From Mycobacteroides chelonae (lineage in GTDB: Bacteria; Actinomycetota; Actinomycetes; Mycobacteriales; Mycobacteriaceae): 64,000 bases of DNA. The translations under genes were made by a program, and so were the position numbers. Under the pieces are notes generated by a model, which saw only the letters and a program-made list of their open reading frames with translations, did no database searches and was not told the DNA's origin. Shown here one piece after another: positions 7,845 through 17,877 of the stretch (position 1 is the stretch's first letter; every line of letters starts with the position of its first letter). The stretch lies in assembly GCF_016767715.1 (NCBI RefSeq), contig NZ_CP050145.1, positions 744,001-808,000 on the forward strand. The letters run 5' to 3'.

Positions 7845-8918
7845 ATGACCACTGCCCGACACGCCGCCGAATCCCGGCTGGCCGCCGCCGTCACATACGC
7901 GGGGCCGGAATGGATGGGCAAGGCCAATTGGCATTCGGTGGCCGAGACCTATCTGTTCAAGGCAGTCGGTAAGCCGGGGCTCTATGCGCTGACCCGGCTG
8001 ATGCTGGCCGTCAACCGCCGGTTCCCTGACGCTCTGCTGAATCGGCGATACGACGGACTGGAACGTCTCATGGGCTGGATGCCAGGCGTGTCCGGAACCC
8101 GCACGGAGCCTGTGCAATTGCCGAACTGCGCGGCCGAATGGACGTGGAATGCTAAGAATGAACCGGGGCCGGACGCGCCGGTGGTCATTTACTTCCACGG
8201 GTCGGCGTTCATCGCGTTGGGGATCAACAGCCATCGCCCGTTGGTCAGCCATATCGCGCGTGACTCCGGTGCACGGGCGCTGAGCGTGGGTTACCGGTTG
8301 TGCCCGCGCAATCTGGTCGAAGATGCCGTCGCCGACGGTGTCGATGCGTACCGCTACGTGTTGAGTCAGGGCGTCGCTCCCGAGAACATCGTGCTCGCAG
8401 GCGATTCGGCCGGAGGCTTCCTGGCGGCCATGACCGCCATCGCGGTGCGCGATGAGGGCTTGACGCCGCCCGCGGGATGCGTGCTGATCTCGGCGGCGAC
8501 CAACAACGACATGGAGCCGAAGTATGCTGCCGCCAAGCGCGTCGGCGATGCCATGTTCCCCGTCGACTTCTTGAAGATGATCAACGACGTGTTCCTGTTG
8601 CGCAACGGCGCACGCGAGCCGGGGCCATGCCCGGCGGATGCCGACCTGACCGGACTGGGGCCGTTCCTGCTGCAGGTCGGCTCGCAGGAAGCGTTGCGAC
8701 CGGACTCCGAGCTGTTGGCGGAACGTCTTGTCGCCGCCGGAGTTCCGGTGCGGTTGCAGATTTTCGACCGCGCCATTCACGTGTTCCAGGTGTTCGCGGC
8801 GACCAACCCGGACGCCCGGCGGGCGGTGGGAGAGATCACCGAGTTCATCAAGGTCCTGCCGGGGCTGGCCAGGGCGCGGCAGCGTCCCGACACGATCGCG
8901 ACGGGACTAACCTCCTAG
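7845..8918 (+). CDS. Alpha/beta hydrolase of the hormone-sensitive lipase family
   Basis: 357 residues, ATG at 7845 with AGGAGG eight bases before it (7834-7839). Features an oxyanion-hole HGSAF (in place of HGGG/HGGAF), the nucleophile GDSAGG, the acid in the DLTGLGPFLLQVGS...LRPDSE region, and the catalytic His in RAIHVFQ. A short-chain carboxylesterase or lipase acting on acyl esters is the natural reading. Its 3' end overlaps the convergent aminotransferase gene by 12 bases. Confidence 0.9.
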   Translation: MTTARHAAESRLAAAVTYAGPEWMGKANWHSVAETYLFKAVGKPGLYALTRLMLAVNRRFPDALLNRRYDGLERLMGWMPGVSGTRTEPVQLPNCAAEWTWNAKNEPGPDAPVVIYFHGSAFIALGINSHRPLVSHIARDSGARALSVGYRLCPRNLVEDAVADGVDAYRYVLSQGVAPENIVLAGDSAGGFLAAMTAIAVRDEGLTPPAGCVLISAATNNDMEPKYAAAKRVGDAMFPVDFLKMINDVFLLRNGAREPGPCPADADLTGLGPFLLQVGSQEALRPDSELLAERLVAAGVPVRLQIFDRAIHVFQVFAATNPDARRAVGEITEFIKVLPGLARARQRPDTIATGLTS

Positions 8919-10085
8919 CCGCGCCAGGCGGGATATTGCCTCGTCGATCACCGCATCACGTTTGGCGAAGGTGAACCGCACCAGGTGATTCCATTGATCG
9001 GCCGTGTCGGTGTTGGGGTCGCAAAAGGCGCTTACCGGAACCGCCGCTACGCCGACGGTTTCCGGTAGGCGCCGACAAAGTTCTGCGCTGTCGCTGAATC
9101 CCAGGGGGCGTGGATCTGCGCAGACGAAGTACCCGCCGTGGCTGCTGTGCACCTCGAAGCCCAGGCCGGTGAGCGCCTCAGCGAGACGATCGCGCCTGCG
9201 CTGCAAGGACTCTCGTAGATTCTTTACCCAGGCCTGTTCGGTGTCGAGGGCTACCGCTACGGCCGGCTGAAACGGTGCACCGCCGACGTAGGAAAGGAAC
9301 TGCTTGGCGGCGCGCACGCCCGTGATCAACTCTGGTGTGCCACAAGCCCAGCCGATCTTCCAGCCGGTGCAGTTGAACGTCTTGGCGGCGCTGGAGATCG
9401 TCACGGTGCGATCGGCCATCCCGGGCAGGCCGGCCATGGGTGTCTGGGTGCGCCCGTCGAAGAGCAATCGCTCGTACACCTCGTCGGAGATGACCAGCAG
9501 ATCGTGTTCGACCGCCAGCTCAGCGACCCGTGCCAATTCGGAGTCGGTGAACACCTTGCCCGTTGGATTGTGCGGGGAGTTGATGATCAGTGCCGCGGTC
9601 CGGGGTGTGATGGCGGCCGCGAGCGTGTCGGTGTCTAATGCGAAGCCCGCTCCGTCGGGAACGAGTGGCACCGGGACGCGAACGGCGCCCGCCATGGCCA
9701 CCACGGCGGCATACGAGTCGTAGTAGGGCTCGATCAAAATGACCTCGGAGCCGGGTTCGACGAGGCCGAGGACCGCGCCCGCGATTGCTTCGGTGGCGCC
9801 GACGGTGACCAGCACTTGCGTATCCGGATCGAGTTCCTCGCCATAGCGGGCGAGTCGGTCGGCGGCGATGGCCCGGCGCAGTTCGGGAACGCCCAACCCG
9901 GGCGGGTACTGATTGAGGCCCGAACGGATGGCCTGCTGTGCCGCGTCCAGCATGGACGCGGGCCCGTCTTCGTCGGGGAAACCCTGGCCCAGATTGATTG
10001 CGTCGTGTTGGACGGCGAGGGCCGACATCTCGGCGAAGATCGTTGCGCCGAAGGGGCGCAATCGTTTGACGGTCTTCGGGTTCAC
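8907..10085 (-). CDS. dapC: PLP-dependent class I/II aminotransferase, DapC-like
   Basis: 392 residues, full length. Fold-type I markers: SPHNPTGKVF, ISDEVYERLLFDG and the PLP lysine in SSAAKTFNCTGWKIGW. Its position next to fadA-fadB matches Rv0858c, annotated as N-succinyldiaminopimelate aminotransferase for lysine/meso-DAP synthesis. Kynurenine or methionine aminotransferase activity cannot be excluded from sequence alone. Convergent with the hydrolase gene and divergent from nothing nearby. Confidence 0.85.
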   Translation of the reverse strand: MNPKTVKRLRPFGATIFAEMSALAVQHDAINLGQGFPDEDGPASMLDAAQQAIRSGLNQYPPGLGVPELRRAIAADRLARYGEELDPDTQVLVTVGATEAIAGAVLGLVEPGSEVILIEPYYDSYAAVVAMAGAVRVPVPLVPDGAGFALDTDTLAAAITPRTAALIINSPHNPTGKVFTDSELARVAELAVEHDLLVISDEVYERLLFDGRTQTPMAGLPGMADRTVTISSAAKTFNCTGWKIGWACGTPELITGVRAAKQFLSYVGGAPFQPAVAVALDTEQAWVKNLRESLQRRRDRLAEALTGLGFEVHSSHGGYFVCADPRPLGFSDSAELCRRLPETVGVAAVPVSAFCDPNTDTADQWNHLVRFTFAKRDAVIDEAISRLARLGG

Positions 10086-10139
10086 GCTGGCCCGTGTTCG
10101 GTGCTACCCGGCTTCATGCCGGGCAGCCTACCGGCGGAC

Positions 10140-10547
10140 CTAGCAGCTGGGCGGTTCGAAGGACAGGTCGGTATCCGGTATCGGGCAGAAGTAGTGGCTG
10201 AATCCGGGATTGCCGCGGTCCCGGTTGTCCACGAAGACCTCCACATCCCGGTCCGCCCGGTACACCCGGTAGTAGGTGGTGGTGTCCTCGAGGAAGAAAT
10301 TGGCGACGGTGGTCGTCAGCTCCGCACCGGTGCCCGCCGCGCGGGCTTGACGCATGCAGTTCAGATAGTTCGGGGGGATCTCGTGTGAGGGCGGCAGCAT
10401 GCGCAGGCGGCCACAATTCTGCAGCGGTGCGCGCTGCTCGAATGCGGTGTCGGGGGACAGGGGTTCCGGCTCGGCCTGTGCTGCCGGCGGACACACGGCG
10501 GCGGCAACCGCCAAGGTCGCCGTCGCGATGCAGAGTCGTGTGAGCAT
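10140..10547 (-). CDS. Small exported protein, paralogue of 10654-11124
   Basis: 135 residues starting MLTRLCIATATLAVA with a cleavable signal peptide (…AAQAEPEP). The mature part (about 110 residues) has four Cys (QNCGRL, LNCMRQ, HYFCPI, PPSC) and the string TTTYYRVYRADRDVEVFVD. The neighbouring upstream gene carries the same pattern, so this is a duplicated family. No catalytic motif or named domain recognised. Secreted and disulfide-stabilised by inference. Confidence 0.8.
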   Translation of the reverse strand: MLTRLCIATATLAVAAAVCPPAAQAEPEPLSPDTAFEQRAPLQNCGRLRMLPPSHEIPPNYLNCMRQARAAGTGAELTTTVANFFLEDTTTYYRVYRADRDVEVFVDNRDRGNPGFSHYFCPIPDTDLSFEPPSC

Positions 10548-10653
10548 CGCTTCAGGCTTGTCGCCCACGGTGTAAAAGCGGGAGGTTTCGGCGAAATCTC
10601 GTCGAAGAGCACCGCACAGCGCGTGCCCGCTTGGGGGTCGCACCCCAGACGGC

Positions 10654-11124
10654 CTATCGGTCGGGCTGGTCTGACGGTGAGTCGCACCTGGGGTCGCCGG
10701 GGTAATTGAGCGGTGCGGCCCAGCAGAAGAAGTGGTTCCAGCGGCCATTGCCGAACTGGTCCGCGCTGAAGTCGACGAAGACCTCCACCCTCTGGTCGCG
10801 CGAGAACACTCGGTAATACGTCGTGATGGGATCGCCCTCGGTAGTGGATTCGACGATCTTGAGTTCACCGCCACGGCCCGAGGCTCTGGCGTTGTTCATG
10901 CAGTCGCGCTGTGCGGCGGGCAGGTCCTGCCGGACGAACCTGTATGTCCCGCAGCTGGGAAGGGCCGCGCGTTCGGTGAAGGCGGCAGGCGGTGGCGAGG
11001 CCGCGGGGCAGTAGATAGTCCTTGCGTCCAGCCAGTACCAGCCCATCCACACCGCGAATATTGCGAGAACTGCAATGGCGCCGATGACCACGCGTCTTAG
11101 CGGTAGAGACCGAGTCCGCAGCAC
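10654..11124 (-). CDS. Small membrane-anchored exported protein, paralogue of 10140-10547
   Basis: 156 residues. N-terminal basic stretch and TM helix (VVIGAIAVLAIFAVWMGWYWL), then an outer domain with FTERAALPSCGTYR, QRDCMNNARASGRGGEL and TTYYRVFSRDQRVEVFVDF, matching its downstream neighbour. Cys positions are shared (SCG, DCM, FFC, RCD). It differs by having a retained anchor instead of a cleaved signal. Function unknown. A start a few codons downstream at 11100 or so is possible. Confidence 0.75.
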   Translation of the reverse strand: MLRTRSLPLRRVVIGAIAVLAIFAVWMGWYWLDARTIYCPAASPPPAAFTERAALPSCGTYRFVRQDLPAAQRDCMNNARASGRGGELKIVESTTEGDPITTYYRVFSRDQRVEVFVDFSADQFGNGRWNHFFCWAAPLNYPGDPRCDSPSDQPDR

Positions 11125-11148
11125 ACTTCGAGCGTACCGGCATCAGAT

Positions 11149-11182
11149 TCCCAACCAACGGGTTGGGAGGGCTGCTTACCAT
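11149..11182 (+). promoter_or_regulatory. Operator-like inverted repeat upstream of fadA
   Basis: Perfect 8-base arms TCCCAACC (11149-11156) and GGTTGGGA (11161-11168) around AACG. A TANNNT hexamer (TACCAT) lies at 11177-11182. The inner CAACCAACGGGTTG is identical to that before the racemase gene at 6651-6664. This suggests both beta-oxidation promoters answer to one repressor, perhaps a TetR or GntR type; the identity is not known. Confidence 0.55.
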
Positions 11183-11308
11183 GGGGACGCCACCCTGGTC
11201 TAACGTAAGGCTGTCTCGGCGAAACTGACCCGGAGTCAACCCGGCGTCACAAGGCTGCGGCACTTGCACCACATGCCCCATACGCACCCCCTATAAGGAC
11301 GTATACCC

Positions 11309-12517
<1,209 letters not shown>

Positions 12518-12532
12518 GGAGAACCAGAACCA

Positions 12533-14692
12533 ATGAGTGCAAACACAATTCAGTGGGAAAAGGATGCCGACGGCATCGTCACCCTCACCCTGGACGACCC
12601 CAACGGTTCGGCCAACGTCATGAACGACGACTACAAGCAGTCGATGGCTGCGGCCGTCAAGCGCCTTGTGGAAGAGAAGGATTCGATCACCGGCGTGGTG
12701 GTCACCAGCGCCAAGAAGACCTTCTTCGCCGGTGGTGACCTCACCAAGATCATCCAGATCCAGCCGGAGAACGCCCAGGAGGCTTTCAACGAGGTCGAGG
12801 AGATCAAGAAGGACCTGCGCACGCTGGAGACCTTCGGTCGTCCGGTCGTGGCCGCCATCAACGGTGCCGCCCTCGGTGGTGGCCTGGAGATCGCATTGGC
12901 CACCCATCACCGGATTGCGGCCGATGTCAAGGGATCTCAGATTGGCCTGCCCGAGGTATCGCTGGGTCTGCTGCCCGGCGGCGGTGGCGTCACCCGCGTG
13001 ACCCGCATGCTCGGCATCCAGAACGGCTTCGTCACCGTGTTGGCGCAGGGCACCCGGTTCAACCCGACCAAGGCCAAGGAAGTCGGCCTGATCGATGAGC
13101 TGGTTGGCTCCGTCGACGAGCTGATCCCCGCCGCCAAGGCGTGGATCAAGGCGAACCCGGAGGCCGTGCAGCGTTGGGATGTCAAGGGATACAAGATCCC
13201 CGGTGGCACCCCCTCCACGCCGGCGCTGGCGGCCATCCTGCCGTCGTTCCCGTCGAACCTGAAGAAGCAGCTCAAGGGCGCGCCGATGCCGGCCCCGCGG
13301 GCGATCCTGGCCGCCGCGGTCGAGGGTGCCCAGGTGGACTTCGATACGGCCAGCCGTATCGAGAGCCGTTACTTCACCAGCCTGACCACCGGCCAGGTCG
13401 CCAAGAACATGACGCAGGCGTTCTTCTTCGACCTGCAGACCATCAACGGCGGCGGGTCACGTCCGGATGGCATCGCCAAGCAGGAGATCAAGAAGATCGG
13501 TGTGCTGGGCGCGGGCATGATGGGTGCCGGTATCGCCTACGTCTCGGCCAAGGCCGGTTACGACGTCGTGCTGAAGGACGTCTCGCTCGAGGCGGCCCAG
13601 AAGGGCAAGGGCTACTCGGAAAAGCTTGAGGAGAAGGCTCTTTCGCGCGGCAAGACCACCGCGGAGAAGTCGGCTGCGCTGCTGGCCAAGATCACCCCGA
13701 CCGCAGATCCGGCCGACCTGGCAGGCGTCGACTTCGTGGTCGAGGCGGTCTTCGAGAACACCGAGCTCAAGCACAAGGTGTTCCAGGAGATCGAGGACAT
13801 CGTCGAGCCCAACGCGCTGCTTGGCTCCAACACCTCCACCCTGCCCATCACCGGGCTGGCCGCGGGTGTGAAGCGCCAGGAGGACTTCATCGGCATCCAC
13901 TTCTTCTCGCCCGTCGACAAGATGCCGCTGGTGGAGATCATCCGCGGTGAGAAGACCTCGGACGAGGCGCTGGCCCGGGTGTTCGACTACGTGCTGGCCA
14001 TCAAGAAGACCCCGATCGTCGTCAACGACAGCCGTGGCTTCTTCACCTCGCGCGTCATCGGCACGTTCGTCAACGAGGCCGTCGCGATGCTGGCTGAGGG
14101 CATCGAGCCCTCGACCATCGAGCAGGCCGGCAGCCAGGCCGGATACCCGGCGCCGCCGCTGCAGCTGTCGGATGAGCTGAACCTGACGCTCATGCAGAAG
14201 ATCCGCAAGGAGACCGTCGAGGCGGCCAAGGCCGAGGGCAAGGATCTGCCGGACGATCCGGCGGGCGGTGTCATCGACACCCTGGTGGATGCGGGACGCC
14301 CGGGCCGTCTGGGTGGTGCCGGCTTCTACGACTACGTGGACGGCAAGCGCACCGAGCTGTGGCCCGGCCTGCGCACGACGTTCAACACCCGATCGGGTGC
14401 TGACGCGGCCAACCCGCCGCTGCAGGACCTCATCGACCGCATGCTGTTCGCGGAGGCCATCGAAACGCAGAAGTGTTTCGACGAGGGCGTGTTGACCTCG
14501 ACCGCCGATGCCAACATCGGCTCGATCTTCGGCATCGGCTTCCCGCCGTGGACCGGCGGTGTGCACCAGTACATCGTTGGGTACGAGGGCCCCGCAGGTA
14601 AGGGCAAGGCTGGATTCGTTGCTCGTGCAAAGGAATTGGCCGCCAAGTACGGCGACCGATTCACCCCGCCTGCGTCGCTGCTGGACGCGTAG
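12533..14692 (+). CDS. fadB: Multifunctional fatty-acid oxidation enzyme FadB
   Basis: 719 residues. The N-terminal enoyl-CoA hydratase domain (about 1-290) has the oxyanion/catalytic segment INGAALGGGLE with Glu119 and LPEVSLGLLPGGGG with Glu141. The NAD-binding 3-hydroxyacyl-CoA dehydrogenase domain begins at about 320 with GVLGAGMMGAG. The catalytic His is in GIHFFSPVDKMPLVEII near 457, and the C-terminal 3HCDH repeats follow. Partners FadA in a membrane-free complex. A strong terminator follows at 14708. Confidence 0.95.
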   Translation: MSANTIQWEKDADGIVTLTLDDPNGSANVMNDDYKQSMAAAVKRLVEEKDSITGVVVTSAKKTFFAGGDLTKIIQIQPENAQEAFNEVEEIKKDLRTLETFGRPVVAAINGAALGGGLEIALATHHRIAADVKGSQIGLPEVSLGLLPGGGGVTRVTRMLGIQNGFVTVLAQGTRFNPTKAKEVGLIDELVGSVDELIPAAKAWIKANPEAVQRWDVKGYKIPGGTPSTPALAAILPSFPSNLKKQLKGAPMPAPRAILAAAVEGAQVDFDTASRIESRYFTSLTTGQVAKNMTQAFFFDLQTINGGGSRPDGIAKQEIKKIGVLGAGMMGAGIAYVSAKAGYDVVLKDVSLEAAQKGKGYSEKLEEKALSRGKTTAEKSAALLAKITPTADPADLAGVDFVVEAVFENTELKHKVFQEIEDIVEPNALLGSNTSTLPITGLAAGVKRQEDFIGIHFFSPVDKMPLVEIIRGEKTSDEALARVFDYVLAIKKTPIVVNDSRGFFTSRVIGTFVNEAVAMLAEGIEPSTIEQAGSQAGYPAPPLQLSDELNLTLMQKIRKETVEAAKAEGKDLPDDPAGGVIDTLVDAGRPGRLGGAGFYDYVDGKRTELWPGLRTTFNTRSGADAANPPLQDLIDRMLFAEAIETQKCFDEGVLTSTADANIGSIFGIGFPPWTGGVHQYIVGYEGPAGKGKAGFVARAKELAAKYGDRFTPPASLLDA

Positions 14693-14707
14693 GTACCGCT
14701 CAACGGC

Positions 14708-14745
14708 ACTACAGCCGCTCACCCTCCGGGGTGGGCGGCTGTAGT
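14708..14745 (+). terminator. Intrinsic terminator of fadA-fadB
   Basis: Eleven-base arms ACTACAGCCGC / GCGGCTGTAGT, extended inward by partial CACCC/GGGTG pairing, followed by CGTTTTA. It lies 16 bases after the fadB stop, so read-through into the accessory block is unlikely. Confidence 0.85.
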
Positions 14746-15234
14746 CGTTTTACGGCTCGTCGTGACGGTGCGGACGGAGCCCGCCCGATGCGTGTCCCCG
14801 AAGATTCAGCAGATTTAGAGTCGGTTACCAGAAGTGGCCGATCCAGAGGAGTGGTCCACGCCACAACGATGGTGGCTGGCGTAGTGGCCCACAAAAAATC
14901 ACCCAGATCTCGCGGGTTCTCTGCTGGCACTACAGACATAGTTATTGATACTTCGCGTAACCAGATATGAATGGCCAGGTCATACGGTATTTCTATGTAG
15001 TAGTTGTATTTGCGGGAATTGGGTTACCGTAAGTCTTACGGGAAGTTGCTGTCATATGGCGTAACGCGGCGTTACCCACAGTTCACTAGCTATTTCTTTG
15101 ATGGAACGTACCTTTGCGAGATATTTATTCGCTACGCTGCTCGCAATGATTAATGTCTTTGCCGTCCGCACTGTCGCAGGCAAATCGAGCATGGTCACGC
15201 TCGTAGTCCAGATCGCTGAACAGGAATAGGGACG
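14746..15234 (+). other. AT-rich intergenic region with two perfect palindromes
   Basis: 489 bases without a convincing gene. Base composition falls well below the neighbours from about 14930 to 15200. It contains CCGTAAG-T-CTTACGG at 15027-15041 and GTAACGC-G-GCGTTAC at 15061-15075, both perfect odd palindromes, 19 bases apart. They lie 160-210 bases before the acyltransferase start at 15235 and are candidate operators for the acyltransferase/esterase/MmpL cluster. Short ORFs here look random. Confidence 0.6.
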
Positions 15235-16626
15235 ATGGTTGCACTCGGAACGATCCACGATTGGCGCCCCAAGCCGGGAACCGTCATTTCCTGGAGTGCT
15301 TCGCCAGGCGCCCGCCAGGTCGCCGCCCAGGCTCCTGCCAGCATGGTGCCGCCCAGCTATCAGCAGGCCCAGCATGTGCGTTCGTACCGGGATCTGGCCC
15401 GTCAGGACCGCGAGATGGCCCGTTTGGGAATCGGTTCCTGGGATGTCCTAGGTGTCTGCGATATCGATGCGATGACCGCGGCGATCAACGCACATCTGCG
15501 ACGGCACGACACCTACCACTCGTGGTTCGAGTTCGACAGGGCCGACAACATCGTCCGGCATGTGATCGAGGATCCGCAGACCATCGACTTCGTGCCGCAG
15601 GATCACGGGCTGCAGGGGCCCGACGAGATCCGCGCGCACCTGCTGCGTACCTCGGGTACTCCGCTCTCGTGGGACTGCTTCACGTTCGGGGTGATTCAAC
15701 GTGCGGATCACTTCACGGTGTACCTGAGCGTTGATCATCTACACACCGACGGCATGTCGACCGGCATCCTGTACGTCGAGATCCAGTTGATGTACGCCAG
15801 CCTGGTGCACGGGGCGGCACTGGAACTCCCGGCTCCCGCGGGATATCTGGATTTCTCCGCCCGTGAGCGCGCGCACAACCAGTCCATGAGCCTGGACTCC
15901 TTCGAGGTGCAGACCTGGCTCCGGTACGCGCGGGACAACGGGGGCACGCTGCCCGACTTCGTCCTGCCGCTCGGCGACCGATCTGTGCCGAACGTCGGCG
16001 GCATGGTCGCGGCCCAGCTGCTCGATGCCGAGCAGACGGTGGCATTCGAAAAGGCTTGCGAACGGGCGGGTGTGCGATTCAGCGGTGGTGTGTTCGCCTG
16101 CACCGCACTGATCGACCGCGAGCTCACCGGCGCCGACGTCTTCTACGGCATCACCCCGTACGACACCCGCAGCACCGCCGAGGAGCAGATGTCGGTGGGG
16201 TGGTACGCGAGCTTCATTCCCTTCGTGGTGGATATGTCGGAGGACTCTTTCGCGCGGGTCGCGCGATCGGCGCAGAAGTCGTTCGACGAATGCCAGCCGC
16301 TGGCCAAGGTTCCGTTTGAGCGCGCGCTGGAGCTCGCCGGTCCTGAGTCGGGGTTGGCCGCCCCCGAATACGTGGTTCCGATGGTGTCTTTCCTGGATGC
16401 GCGCAAGATCCCGGTCAGTGCCGAATGGGACCGCATCAATGGCGGAATCTACGGGGACAGCCGTTCTTCCGATCAGGTGTGTATGTGGGTCAACAGGTTT
16501 GAGAATGAAACCAACCTGACCATCTCGTTCCCCGACAACGCTGTCGCCCGTGAATCTGTGTCGCGCTATTTCGATGTGGCTCGCAGGGTGTATCAGCGTG
16601 TCGCGCAGTCACAGTTCGTTTCCTGA
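15235..16626 (+). CDS. PapA-type acyltransferase (condensation-domain fold)
   Basis: 463 residues, ATG preceded by AATAGGGACG. Related to polyketide-associated (PapA) acyltransferases that move acyl chains from CoA or carrier protein to sugar hydroxyls. The HHxxxDG motif appears as DHLHTDG near 164-170, keeping the second His (catalytic base) and Asp-Gly but with Asp at the first His. The C-terminal half has the PTPYDTRS-like GITPYDTRSTAEEQMSVGW block where the family has a structural Arg. First gene of a co-directional set with an esterase, a second acyltransferase and an MmpL; role in glycolipid acylation is inferred. Confidence 0.85.
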   Translation: MVALGTIHDWRPKPGTVISWSASPGARQVAAQAPASMVPPSYQQAQHVRSYRDLARQDREMARLGIGSWDVLGVCDIDAMTAAINAHLRRHDTYHSWFEFDRADNIVRHVIEDPQTIDFVPQDHGLQGPDEIRAHLLRTSGTPLSWDCFTFGVIQRADHFTVYLSVDHLHTDGMSTGILYVEIQLMYASLVHGAALELPAPAGYLDFSARERAHNQSMSLDSFEVQTWLRYARDNGGTLPDFVLPLGDRSVPNVGGMVAAQLLDAEQTVAFEKACERAGVRFSGGVFACTALIDRELTGADVFYGITPYDTRSTAEEQMSVGWYASFIPFVVDMSEDSFARVARSAQKSFDECQPLAKVPFERALELAGPESGLAAPEYVVPMVSFLDARKIPVSAEWDRINGGIYGDSRSSDQVCMWVNRFENETNLTISFPDNAVARESVSRYFDVARRVYQRVAQSQFVS

Positions 16627-16677
16627 TTCCGCGGCATTGCGGCCGCATTTGAGCAGCAGTGAAAGGTTGGCACCGTC

Positions 16678-17877
16678 ATGAGCACAAGCCTTGATGTCGC
16701 GGTGAATGGAACCAGCTCACCGGATTTCGACAATGTTCGGCGCGCGTTTGCACTGAATTTCCTGGAGAACGACGAGCTGGGCGCGGCGGTCGCGATCTGG
16801 GTCGACGGTGAGCTCGTCGTCAATCTGTGGGCCGGATGGGCCGACGAGGCCCGCACCCGTCCCTGGACCGAGGACACCTTGGCGCCGGTGTATTCGGGCA
16901 CCAAGGGATTGATGAGCACCTGCGTTCACATGCTGATCGAGCGCGGTGTGCTGGACCTGCATGCGCCGGTCGCGCGGTACTGGCCCGAATTCGGCCAGGC
17001 CGGTAAGGAATCCATCACGCTGGCCATGGTGCTCGGGCACCGGTCGGGTGTGATCGGGCCGCGCACCAGGTTGACGCCGGAGCAGGCCGCCAACTGGGAC
17101 GAAGTGTGCGAGCACATCGCCAGAGCGACACCGTGGTGGGAGCCCGGCACCGCGCAGGGTTACCACATGGCGACGTTCGGGTTCATCCTGGGCGAGGTCG
17201 TCCGCCGGACCACGGGTAAGACGCTCGGACAGTTCCTGCGCACCGAGATTGCCGAGCCGTACGGGCTCGACGTACATGTCGGGCTGCCGCACAGCGAGCA
17301 CCACCGGTGCGCGGAGCTGGTCAACAAGCCGTTCCTGCGTGATGTGTTCCGCGGCGCGCCTGGGGAGTTCGAGTGCATGAGCGACCACCCACTGGCCGGC
17401 CCGCTCATCTCGGGCGACTTCATCCCCGATGACGAGATAGCGCGCAAGGACATCGCGATGTGGCGGGCGCTGGAGTTCCCCGGGACTAACGCCCACGTTT
17501 CGGCGCTGGGCATGGCGACCTTCTACAACGCGATGGCGCTTGGCAAGTTGCTCAGCCACGATCACATGGATGTGGTGCGGGTGTCGCAGGGCGGGTTCGA
17601 TCCCGACGTCGTGCTGGGGCCCCGGGTCGCCAACCATGGATGGGGCCTGGGCTACATGCTCAATCAGCGCTGCTATGCCGGTCCTAACCAGAAGACCTTC
17701 GGGCACGGCGGATCCGGTGGCTCGTACGCCTTTGTCGACCTCGAGCACCGCATCGGTTACTCGTATGTGATGAACCAGTTCGATGTGACCAAGGCAGATG
17801 CCGATCCTCGTAGTGTGCGGCTGATCAATGAGCTCTACACCACGCTGGGGGTGTCGCCGGCGGGAGAGTCGCTGTGA
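16678..17877 (+). CDS. Beta-lactamase-fold serine esterase (EstB/LipE-like)
   Basis: 399 residues. The S-x-x-K nucleophile is YSGTKGL near 64-67, a Tyr-containing second motif lies in GYHMATFGF, and the C-terminal block is TFGHGGSGGSYAFVD. This is the class C beta-lactamase/esterase family, which in mycobacteria mostly comprises carboxylesterases and transacylases. No signal peptide, so cytoplasmic. It sits between two acyltransferase genes, so a transacylase step in glycolipid assembly is possible. Next start overlaps by GTGA. Confidence 0.85.
   Translation: MSTSLDVAVNGTSSPDFDNVRRAFALNFLENDELGAAVAIWVDGELVVNLWAGWADEARTRPWTEDTLAPVYSGTKGLMSTCVHMLIERGVLDLHAPVARYWPEFGQAGKESITLAMVLGHRSGVIGPRTRLTPEQAANWDEVCEHIARATPWWEPGTAQGYHMATFGFILGEVVRRTTGKTLGQFLRTEIAEPYGLDVHVGLPHSEHHRCAELVNKPFLRDVFRGAPGEFECMSDHPLAGPLISGDFIPDDEIARKDIAMWRALEFPGTNAHVSALGMATFYNAMALGKLLSHDHMDVVRVSQGGFDPDVVLGPRVANHGWGLGYMLNQRCYAGPNQKTFGHGGSGGSYAFVDLEHRIGYSYVMNQFDVTKADADPRSVRLINELYTTLGVSPAGESL

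Noticed and set aside
13457..14722. Minus-strand open frame (421 codons) opposite fadB
   Set aside because: Shadow of fadB; Arg/Leu-rich with no recognisable motif, and it covers the terminator.
14731..14970. 79-codon open frame after fadB
   Set aside because: Begins inside the terminator hairpin, has no ribosome-binding site and random composition.
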